Positions 57,231 to 64,000 of a DNA stretch of 64,000 bases are shown here, piece by piece (position 1 is the first letter of the stretch; every line of letters starts with the position of its first letter). The DNA is taken from contig NZ_JAGLBB010000006.1 of NCBI RefSeq assembly GCF_018260555.1, forward strand, positions 1 to 64,000, given 5' to 3'. Below the pieces are notes generated by a model. That model was given only the letters and a program-made list of their open reading frames with translations. It ran no database searches and was not told the DNA's origin. The stretch is from Deinococcus sp. (GTDB lineage: Bacteria > Deinococcota > Deinococci > Deinococcales > Deinococcaceae). The position numbers and the translations under genes were made by a program.

Positions 57231-57971
57231 CTACTTCTGCGCGTCGATTTGAATCACGCCGCCGCTCAGGCGCGCGACCTCGGCGGTAGGTTGGTCATTG
57301 CGGTGACGCATGTTGCTCAGGCTGCTCCCCTCGGGCGCGCGGGCGACCGCGTCCCCGATACGCAGCTGCGGGCTGGCGATGGGACGCGCCCAGACGATGG
57401 CGTCACTGTGACCGCCCTGACCGGCGTGCGCGAGACCACGCAGCGCCCCGATGACGATCACGTCGCCGCCCGCCACGACCTCCGCACCGGGGTTCACGTC
57501 GCCCAGCACGATCACGCTGCCGGGGTACTCGCCCCGGAACCCCGCCCGCAGGGTGTGCGGCACGATGACCGTGCGCCCCCCCGGCACGCCCGAAGGAACC
57601 GGCGAGGGGGCGGCTGTGGTCCGGGCAGCGGGGCTGGCAGGCGCAGGCCTGCGGGGTGCAGAGCTGTGGGATGCAGGGTTGTCGGGTGCAGGGCTGTCGG
57701 GTGTCGAACTGGACGGCGCTGACATGGGCTCCGGGGTGGGCGTGGGGCCAGCCGCGCGTGTGGCCCGGATACGGCCCGGCGTACCCCCGGCGGCGCGGAT
57801 GCGAGTCAGGGCTTCCTCGAGCGCCTGGGGGTCCACGTCGGCCTGGAGTTCCACGGTGATCTGCCCGGTCAGGAGCGCGGCGCGCACGCCCAGCGCCTCG
57901 GCGACGGATCCGGCTGTGTCAGCGGGTTCCAGCAGGAGATTCATGCCACCAAGCGTGCCGCGCAACTTCAT
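57231..57971 (-). CDS. minC: Septum site-determining protein MinC
   Basis: Inhibits FtsZ assembly away from mid-cell with MinD. 246 residues: a short N-terminal domain (about 1-75), a Pro/Ser/Ala-rich linker (about 76-125, repeated [17 protein letters not shown] units coded by GTGCAGGGC-like repeats), and the C-terminal beta-helix with the family signature [20 protein letters not shown] (about 152-171). ATG 57971 lies 7 bases after TAGATT (57983-57978), so the gene is leaderless. MinD and MinE are not next to it. Confidence 0.88.
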   Translation of the reverse strand: MKLRGTLGGMNLLLEPADTAGSVAEALGVRAALLTGQITVELQADVDPQALEEALTRIRAAGGTPGRIRATRAAGPTPTPEPMSAPSSSTPDSPAPDNPASHSSAPRRPAPASPAARTTAAPSPVPSGVPGGRTVIVPHTLRAGFRGEYPGSVIVLGDVNPGAEVVAGGDVIVIGALRGLAHAGQGGHSDAIVWARPIASPQLRIGDAVARAPEGSSLSNMRHRNDQPTAEVARLSGGVIQIDAQK

Positions 57972-58309
57972 GAGGACAATCTAGAGCATCTGGCCTCTGC
58001 GCCGGGCGGGGGAGCGGCACTGCGGCCCAGGCTTCACGCGGCTCATACGCACTGCCGTCCACTCCCCGTCCCGTCCGTCCCTGCACGGTGTTGCTAACCA
58101 GACACCCTAGCCCGTGGATCCCCGTCTGACTCTGCTCGGAGCGCAGGTCGGGCTTCAGCGCGTGATGAGGATGGGGCGTGTGCTGGCGGCCCTTTCTGAG
58201 AACGCCGCTCAGGTGAGGTTCACGTACCTGCGGGCCGCGTGTGCATCTGGGGCGCATGGGTGCGGGCGATGGTGTACCATGGGCCTCATGCTTTTCAAGG
58301 AGAACACCT

Positions 58310-58690
58310 TTGGTGCAGCTTGATTCCGGCGCGGTCGTGGAGGGCCGCGTAACGCGCGTGACCGATTTCGGCGCGTTCATCCAGTTCGAGAACGGCGAGA
58401 CGGGCCTTGTGCACATCTCGCAGATTGCTCACTCGTTCGTGCGCAACATTCACGACCACGTCCGCGAAGGCGAGAACGTGGAGGTGAAGGTCCTGGGCCG
58501 GGACGAGCGGGGCCGACTCGATCTTTCGATCAAGGAACTGCTCGAGGAGCCCGAAGAGGTGCCCCGCCCCCGCGCAATCGGACGGCAGAGCCCCCAGTTC
58601 GAGGCCAAGCTCCGGTCCTTCATGCGTGACGCCAAGGAACGCACCACCGCAGGTGGTGGAAAGAAACCCGCCGGCAAACGCAAGAAGTAA
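58310..58690 (+). CDS. S1 RNA-binding domain protein (CvfD/YugI-like)
   Basis: 126-residue single-domain protein. The S1 fold spans about 6-80: VVEGRVTRVTDFGAFIQ, GLVHISQIAHSFV, EVKVLGRDERGRLDLSIK. The C-terminal tail is Lys/Arg-rich (GGGKKPAGKRKK). Proteins like it bind ribosomes and RNA and act as general stress regulators. Two adjacent start codons, TTG 58310 and GTG 58313, follow AAGGAG; 7-base spacing favours TTG. A terminator follows. The upstream gap 57972-58309 holds a decayed CATACGCACTGCCG repeat fragment and a possible TACCAT -10 box (58275). Confidence 0.87.
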   Translation: MVQLDSGAVVEGRVTRVTDFGAFIQFENGETGLVHISQIAHSFVRNIHDHVREGENVEVKVLGRDERGRLDLSIKELLEEPEEVPRPRAIGRQSPQFEAKLRSFMRDAKERTTAGGGKKPAGKRKK

Positions 58691-58727
58691 CCCCGCATCC
58701 TGGCCCCGTGCCGGACAAGACGATGAG

Positions 58728-58761
58728 GCCGCCCCCGTTCACCCGGACGGGAGGCGGCTTT
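58728..58761 (+). terminator. Intrinsic terminator after the S1-domain gene
   Basis: GCCGCC-CCCGT pairs with ACGGG-A-GGCGGC with one bulged A, followed by TTT. Confidence 0.75.
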
Positions 58762-58792
58762 CTCGCGCCGATTGCGCCACAGTTTTTCTCCA

Positions 58793-58948
58793 TGAAACGG
58801 ACGCCGGTTGAGGGGCCTGTAACAATGGCCCCATCCGCGCGAAATTGGAAAGCTGCGCCGCAGAGCGGGTGGGAGCCATGCTGGTTCTGGGCCTGGAGTG
58901 GCCAGTGTGGCGGGTTGAGAGCTGGGGGGTCAAACAGACGGCAGTCCC
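58793..58948. repeat. Decayed mosaic element before htrA
   Basis: CATGAAACGGACGCCGGTTG, GGGCCTGTAACAATGGCCCCAT, GAGCGGGTGGGAGC and CAGACGGCAGTCCCTAC match the body-2 copies in order. The stem has changed to GGGGCC. Confidence 0.5.
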
Positions 58949-59011
58949 TACAGGCTGCGTGAAGGCGCTTTTTTAACCGCCCTGTAACAGCTGCCGGGCA
59001 GAATGCCCCTT

Positions 59012-60379
59012 ATGAAACGCTCCCTGTCCATCCTGGCCCTGACCGGAACCCTTGCGGTCGGTGGGCTCATCGGTTACGAATTGAACACCCGCACGGCCCC
59101 CGTCACCGCGTCGGCGGTTCCGCAGCCGGTGACCACACAGCCTGTGACCACGCAGTCGGCTGCCACGCAGACCGCCCCGGACACCAACCTTAGCGCGGGC
59201 AGCGGCGCGCAGGGGCAGATGCTGCCCGCCACGAACCCCACGTACGACCGGGGCCGCGCCCGCACGGAATCCGAGGCGAATACCGTGCAGGTTGTCAAGG
59301 AGCGCCAGGCCGGACTGGTGTACGTGAGCGTCAAGGAAAGCAGCGCCAGCAGCGCCCAGGCGCAGCTGCGTCAGCGCCTGCAACAGCAGCTGCCCTTCAC
59401 GCTGCCGGATGACGGCAGTGGCAGCGGTGAGGCCCAGAGCGGCACCGGCAGCGGCTTTTTCGTGACCGGCAGCGGCGATATCATTACCAACAACCACGTG
59501 GTCGAGGGAGCCAGCGAGATCACGGTCCGCCTGCACGGCGACAAGACCGAGTACAAGGCGAGGGTCGTGGCCCGCGCCCCCGACTTCGATCTGGCCCTGA
59601 TCCGCGCCGAGGGTCTGCCCAGCGGCGCGGCCAGACCCATTCCGCTGGGCGACAGCGACCAGCTGGACGTGGGCCTGAAAGCCGTCGCGATGGGCGCACC
59701 CTTCGGCCTGGAGTTCAGCGTGTCCGAGGGAATCATCAGCAGCCTGGAACGCCGGGTGCCGATCGGCACCAAGGGCGTGGAGCAGAGCGTCATTCAGACC
59801 GACGCGGCCATCAACCCCGGCAACAGCGGCGGCCCGCTCCTGGACAGCGCCGGTCAGGTGATCGGCGTGAACACCCAGATCCTGACCGGCGGCAGCGGCC
59901 AGAGCGCCGGGGTGGGCTTCGCGATTCCCGTGAATACCGTCAAGAAACTCCTACCGCAACTCCAGGCCGGGAAGGGCGGCGTGATCCAGACACCCACCCT
60001 GGGCGTACAGTTCACGGACCTGAGCGTCCTGAGCGCCGCGCAGCGCAAACAGGCGGGCCTTCCCGCCCAGGGCGCCCTGATCCAGAAGGTCGCGCCGGAC
60101 AGCCCGGCCGCCGCCGCCGGACTGCGGGGCGGCGCGGGCACAGGGACGCAACTGAACGGGCAGGCGCCCACGCAGGGCAGCGGCGCGGACACCCTGAACA
60201 CTGACGGGGACATCATCACCGCCGTGGACGGCCAGCCGATCGGCGAGGGCGACGACCTGCGCCGCGCCATCATCGGCAAACGCATCGGCGACCGCGTGAA
60301 ACTGACCGTGCAGCGCGCCGGGAAGACCCGCACCGTCGACGTGACCCTCAGCGCCTTCAGCTTCCCCACCAGCAACTAA
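59012..60379 (+). CDS. HtrA/DegP-type trypsin-like serine protease with PDZ domain
   Basis: Envelope quality-control protease. 455 residues: an N-terminal membrane anchor or uncleaved signal (about 5-25), a Thr/Gln-rich linker, the protease domain with catalytic triad His162 (TNNHVVEG), Asp193 (DFDLALI) and Ser272 (GNSGGP), and a C-terminal PDZ domain (about 330-450). The PDZ has an extra 30-residue Gly/Gln-rich loop (LRGGAGTGTQLNGQAPTQG). ATG 59012 is favoured over 59003, which overlaps a CAGAAT -10-like box 8 bases before 59012. Confidence 0.93.
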   Translation: MKRSLSILALTGTLAVGGLIGYELNTRTAPVTASAVPQPVTTQPVTTQSAATQTAPDTNLSAGSGAQGQMLPATNPTYDRGRARTESEANTVQVVKERQAGLVYVSVKESSASSAQAQLRQRLQQQLPFTLPDDGSGSGEAQSGTGSGFFVTGSGDIITNNHVVEGASEITVRLHGDKTEYKARVVARAPDFDLALIRAEGLPSGAARPIPLGDSDQLDVGLKAVAMGAPFGLEFSVSEGIISSLERRVPIGTKGVEQSVIQTDAAINPGNSGGPLLDSAGQVIGVNTQILTGGSGQSAGVGFAIPVNTVKKLLPQLQAGKGGVIQTPTLGVQFTDLSVLSAAQRKQAGLPAQGALIQKVAPDSPAAAAGLRGGAGTGTQLNGQAPTQGSGADTLNTDGDIITAVDGQPIGEGDDLRRAIIGKRIGDRVKLTVQRAGKTRTVDVTLSAFSFPTSN

Positions 60380-60430
60380 GGACACTGGGTTGATCCTGTA
60401 GATAAACCGCGCGGAGCGCGTAGCAGGAGA

Positions 60431-60503
60431 AAGTACGTTGAAGCGGGAATGGAGAGGTTCCGGCGTTTTCCCGGCATGGCGCAATGTGAGCTTCAACGTA
60501 CTT
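60431..60503. repeat. 14-bp inverted repeat after htrA
   Basis: AAGTACGTTGAAGC (60431-60444) and its exact complement GCTTCAACGTACTT (60490-60503) are 45 bases apart. No target duplication is seen. The region 60380-60620 has no gene I support. Confidence 0.75.
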
Positions 60504-60620
60504 GGTAAACCGGAGTCCCGTCTTGGAAGTGGCGCCCCGTCACCAGTACCAGTCGCAGACGAAACTGACGCGGTCCAGATCAGACCTTCTTACTCCTGCT
60601 GCGTTCACTCGGGAATAGCG

Positions 60621-60902
60621 TCAGCCGAACAGCGGGCCAAGGTCGGTCATCACCCCGGTCGCCTGGGCGGGCGTGAACACGTACGATCCAAAGACCGCGT
60701 GGAATTCCTGGTGGGTCAGGTGGCGGGTCTGGCCGCTGGGGCCGGTGGCCTGCACCTGTTCGCCACGCGCGGTCAGGCGGTACTCGCCGAGTTCGCGGAC
60801 GCTGGCTTTCTTGCCGCGCCCGGCGCGGAGCAGGGCAGTCACGCGGTGCTCGCAGCCGCCCCTGGCGCTCAGGAATTCCAGGAGTTCGGGCGGGGTCAAC
60901 AT
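60621..60902 (-). CDS. Hypothetical protein, 93 residues
   Basis: I do not recognise the family. ATG 60902 is chosen; the frame is open upstream but with atypical composition. The product is soluble and basic in the middle (LRAGRGKKASVREL) with a C-terminal hydrophobic patch (FHAVFGSYVFTPAQATGV). It may form part of the lysZ transcript (64 bases downstream of its stop), though a TATCCT -10-like box is also present before it. Function unknown. Confidence 0.6.
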   Translation of the reverse strand: MLTPPELLEFLSARGGCEHRVTALLRAGRGKKASVRELGEYRLTARGEQVQATGPSGQTRHLTHQEFHAVFGSYVFTPAQATGVMTDLGPLFG

Positions 60903-60966
60903 TGGCTGGGAAGGATAGCACCCCTGCCCGCTCAGGCGGGAGAGGGTGCGGTGGAAGAAAGCCGGG

Positions 60967-61770
<804 letters not shown>

Positions 61771-61777
61771 GGAAGGC

Positions 61778-61783
61778 ATCCTA
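61778..61783 (-). promoter_or_regulatory. -10 box of leaderless lysZ
   Basis: Minus-strand TAGGAT, 8 bases before the ATG at 61770. Confidence 0.55.
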
Positions 61784-61856
61784 GCGCGTGATAGGAATGA
61801 AGGTCAAATGATTTTCAAATGGCAGGCATCTGGTCAAAGGGTCTGCAAAAACTGTT

Positions 61857-61905
61857 CCACCCGAGCGGAGCGAGTGAATATAAGCGAATTCCGTGCATGG
61901 AGTAG
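61857..61905. repeat. Small mosaic element fragment upstream of lysZ
   Basis: GTTCCACCCGAGCGGAGCGAGT and GCGAATTCCGTGCATGGAG resemble the middle of body-2 copies (CAATCCGAGCGAAGCGAGTGG). Ends are missing. Confidence 0.45.
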
Positions 61906-61965
61906 GCGACCCGGCGTCGGTCTGGGTTGAAGACGGAATGCATCTGGCGGGCATCCGGGGTTTGG

Positions 61966-62292
61966 TCAGAGCCAGAGCAGCAGTGCCAGCATGCCAGCCC
62001 ACGCCACCGCCCACCCCAGGCAGATGCGCCGGAAAGCCCGCTGGTACGTGCCCTTGCGGGTCTTGTGCCGGAAGACCTGCTGCGCCGCCCACGACCCCGC
62101 CCAGCCGCCCAGCCGCTCGAAGCGGTGCAGCGTCGCCTCCGGCAGTCGGCCTTTACGGGCCTGCGCCAGTTGCTTGTCGCGCCACACCGCCACGAACGCC
62201 ACCAGCCCCCACACGACCTGCCACGCCACGAACATGCGCAGCAGCGTGCCGAGCGTGCCCGGCGCGACGGTCAGCTGCCAGTCACTGCCCAC
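61966..62292 (-). CDS. DUF1294 membrane protein
   Basis: 108 residues with membrane segments at about 18-38 and 90-106. The DUF1294 signature is clear: RLPEATLHRFERLGGW (about 48-63) and QVFRHKTRKGTYQRAFR (about 70-86). The family is small membrane proteins of unknown function, sometimes fused to cold-shock domains; no such domain is here. GTG 62292 follows GGAGG 7 bases upstream. It lies 54 bases after ispH on the same strand, so it is probably cotranscribed. Confidence 0.85.
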   Translation of the reverse strand: MGSDWQLTVAPGTLGTLLRMFVAWQVVWGLVAFVAVWRDKQLAQARKGRLPEATLHRFERLGGWAGSWAAQQVFRHKTRKGTYQRAFRRICLGWAVAWAGMLALLLWL

Positions 62293-62346
62293 GCGGCCTC
62301 CACACGGCGGCGCCGCCTGTTCCCACGCTGCTCCCGGGTGCGCCCT

Positions 62347-63342
62347 TCATTGCAGGGTGCGGGGCAGCGCCTGCGTGGGCAGGATCTTCTTCGGCTCGCG
62401 GAACTCGATGTTCTCCCACTCGCCTTCCTCGATGACTTCCAGGGCCGGGTTCAGCGCCCGGAAGTGCGCCACGACCGCCTGCACCAGATCGTCTGGCGTG
62501 CTGGCCGCGCTCGTGATCCCCACCGAGCGCACGCCCGTCATGTCCACGCCCGCCAGGTCCGCCGCCGTCTCCAGCCGCACGGAGCGCCCGCACTCGACCT
62601 CCGCCAGTTCCAGCAGGCGCATGCCGTTACTGGAGTGCGTGCTGGTCAGCACCAGGAACAGGTCCACCTGCGGCGCTATGGCCTTCACGGCGTCCTGGCG
62701 GTTCTTGGTGGCGTAACACAGGTCCTCGCTGGGCGGCACCACCAGCGCCGGAAAGCGCCCACGCAGGATGTCAACGGTGCGGCGCGTATCGTCCACGCTG
62801 AGGGTCGTCTGGGTCAGCACCACCAGTCGCTGCGGGTCCGGCACCTGCACCGTGTGCGGGTCGTGCAGCCCCTCGCCCGTCCTGCCGAGCACGCCCACCA
62901 GGATGGTGTTCTCGGGAGCCTCGCCCTGCGTGCCGATGACCTCCTGATGCTGCGCGCTGTCCCCGATCAGCAGGATGCTATAGCCCTCACGGGCGTACTT
63001 CTTGGCCTCGGTGTGCACCTTGGTCACGAGCGGGCAGGTCGCGTCGATGGTCGCCAGGCCCAGCGCCCGCGCCCGCTCGCGCACCGCCGGGCTGATGCCG
63101 TGCGCGCTGAACACCACCGTCTCGCCGCCCTGCGGGAGGGCGTCCACGCCGTTCAGGTCCTCCACGAAATGCACGCCGTACCCGGCCTGAAGGCGGTCCA
63201 CGACCGTGTGGTTATGCACGATGGAGTGGTACACCGTCACGGGCCTCGACTCGGTCTGCGCGGCCTTCTCGACCGCCTGAATCGCCATGACGACCCCCGC
63301 GCAGAACCCGCGCGGCTTGGCAAGGTGAAGGCGCTCAACCAC
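62347..63342 (-). CDS. ispH: 4-hydroxy-3-methylbut-2-enyl diphosphate reductase IspH
   Basis: Fe-S enzyme for the last MEP-pathway step, giving IPP and DMAPP. 331 residues with the three conserved cysteines in GFCAGV (Cys14), DATCPLV (about Cys105) and [13 protein letters not shown] (about Cys208), plus [11 protein letters not shown] and the substrate-binding SSNGMRL region. GTG 63342 is the start. The DUF1294 gene follows. IPP supply here supports carotenoids and quinones. Confidence 0.94.
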   Translation of the reverse strand: MVERLHLAKPRGFCAGVVMAIQAVEKAAQTESRPVTVYHSIVHNHTVVDRLQAGYGVHFVEDLNGVDALPQGGETVVFSAHGISPAVRERARALGLATIDATCPLVTKVHTEAKKYAREGYSILLIGDSAQHQEVIGTQGEAPENTILVGVLGRTGEGLHDPHTVQVPDPQRLVVLTQTTLSVDDTRRTVDILRGRFPALVVPPSEDLCYATKNRQDAVKAIAPQVDLFLVLTSTHSSNGMRLLELAEVECGRSVRLETAADLAGVDMTGVRSVGITSAASTPDDLVQAVVAHFRALNPALEVIEEGEWENIEFREPKKILPTQALPRTLQ

Positions 63343-63477
63343 GCGCGATCACCCGAACGGAACGGGGCACAGAGGCAGCGAACGACATCATGCCCGACAG
63401 TGTAAACCCCGCCTGCCGCGCAGACCGTGCCAGCCGCCGCGCCTCCGCCGGGGGCCGCGCCCATTTCTGTATCCCTT

Positions 63478-63533
63478 TAGGTCGAAGGGGTGTTGCGCCC
63501 CGTTCGACCCGAGCGGATCAAGCGGCGTGCGGA
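63478..63533. repeat. Mosaic element fragment near the right end
   Basis: GGTCGAAGGGGTG...GCCCCGTTCGACC is the variable stem of the family, followed by CGAGCGGATCAAGCGG. Similar to the GAATGGG/CCCGTTC stem at 11483. Confidence 0.5.
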
Positions 63534-64000
63534 TCAATCGACGACCTCGAACCCCAGCACGGCGGCCTGATCGACGAAGAAGTTGATGTTCTCGCTCAGG
63601 GTCTGCGGACCCAGGCTCTTGCGCCAGTGTTCACCGGTTGCGGCGATAATCAGCGTCTCGGCGAGGCAGGCGGGCACCTGTCCATCCCCGAACTGCAGGT
63701 CGATGTTGCTGCTCATGCCGCCGGGGGGCCGCACCACACCGCCAGGAATGACGCGCACGCTGGGAATGGCGGCCACGCTCTCGTCCACGTCGGCGGGACG
63801 GCCCTCGTCGAAGATCCAGGTTCCGGGCTTCACGTGCTGCGGGAAGATCACGGGGTTCGGGTCGCTGGTCGCCGTGAAGATCAGGTCCGCTTCCTTTAGG
63901 GTGTCGTAACTGGTGGTCGTGACGATCTCGGTGTCTTTCGAGGCGCGGCGCAGGGTGGCGGCGCTGCGTTCCAGGCGCTCCAGGTCACGGCCGATCATGA
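63534..64000 (-). CDS. Predicted amino acid dehydrogenase / acyl-ACP-reductase-like protein (N-terminus beyond window)
   Basis: Only the C-terminal 155 residues are visible, and the frame is open at the right edge. The region has TSYDTLKEADLIFTATSDP and GTWIFDEGRPADVDESV, and the block VRVIPGGVVRPPGG is typical of the COG5322 group, which includes cyanobacterial long-chain acyl-ACP reductase and shikimate-dehydrogenase-like proteins. A Rossmann NAD(P) fold is likely upstream. I cannot decide the substrate. The ATG at 63998 is probably internal. Confidence 0.65.
   Translation of the reverse strand, partial: MIGRDLERLERSAATLRRASKDTEIVTTTSYDTLKEADLIFTATSDPNPVIFPQHVKPGTWIFDEGRPADVDESVAAIPSVRVIPGGVVRPPGGMSSNIDLQFGDGQVPACLAETLIIAATGEHWRKSLGPQTLSENINFFVDQAAVLGFEVVD

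Overview
This window looks like chromosomal DNA from a Deinococcus species. The evidence is high G+C coding DNA, a bacillithiol enzyme (BshC), a class II UvrA (UvrA2), a LysW-dependent lysine-pathway kinase (LysZ), and many genes whose start codon lies 7-8 bases after a -10 box, meaning leaderless mRNAs as are common in Deinococcus. I cannot name the species. There is no rRNA, tRNA, CRISPR array or prophage. About 47 genes are supported; the first (bshC) and last (a predicted dehydrogenase) run off the window.

Layout. 1-8217: bshC, a Crp/Fnr regulator, a WecG/TagA glycosyltransferase, a hypothetical gene, a glutaryl-CoA-dehydrogenase-like enzyme behind a palindromic operator, and uvrA2. 8280-14675: a formate-type island on the minus strand (FDH-like molybdoenzyme, DUF1641 protein, FdhD, OFA-family MFS transporter and its 43-residue partner). 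14807-23058: a CDF metal exporter, a UvrD/PcrA helicase carrying an in-frame intein, an LRV-repeat protein, and a MoxR ATPase/VWA metallopeptidase pair. 23448-40780: a membrane Fe-S oxidoreductase with an unusual repeated tail, DegV, a beta-lactamase-like lipoprotein, NrnA, a HAD hydrolase, isocitrate lyase, CNNM/CorC protein plus cytidine deaminase, an AcuI-type reductase, a subtilisin-like lipoprotein and a DUF2227 membrane protein. 41012-48302: secG, a 192-bp MITE, then an oppABCDF operon with a strong promoter and terminator. 48364-64000: a DUF4139 protein, metH-metF under a SAM-I riboswitch, pheA, an amidase, minC, an S1-domain protein, htrA, lysZ, ispH and a DUF1294 protein.

How genes work together. 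The acyl-CoA dehydrogenase, the Fe-S oxidoreductase (probable ETF:menaquinone oxidoreductase), the AcuI-type reductase and isocitrate lyase fit fatty-acid or short acyl-CoA catabolism feeding the glyoxylate shunt, although they are scattered. The formate island pairs a molybdoenzyme with its maturation factor and a monocarboxylate carrier. metH and metF overlap and share one S-box leader. UvrA2 and UvrD are DNA-repair or tolerance proteins.

Between genes lies a large family of mosaic palindromic elements with TCATACGGACT...AGTCCGTATGA ends, seen at about 18 places in different states of decay. They sit preferentially at 3' ends of genes, and several supply the stop codon. Other non-coding structure includes the MITE with perfect 14-bp inverted ends and an 8-bp target duplication, two copies of a GGTTGATGG-type element (one encodes the tail of MetH), several short tandem arrays, operator-like palindromes and intrinsic terminators.
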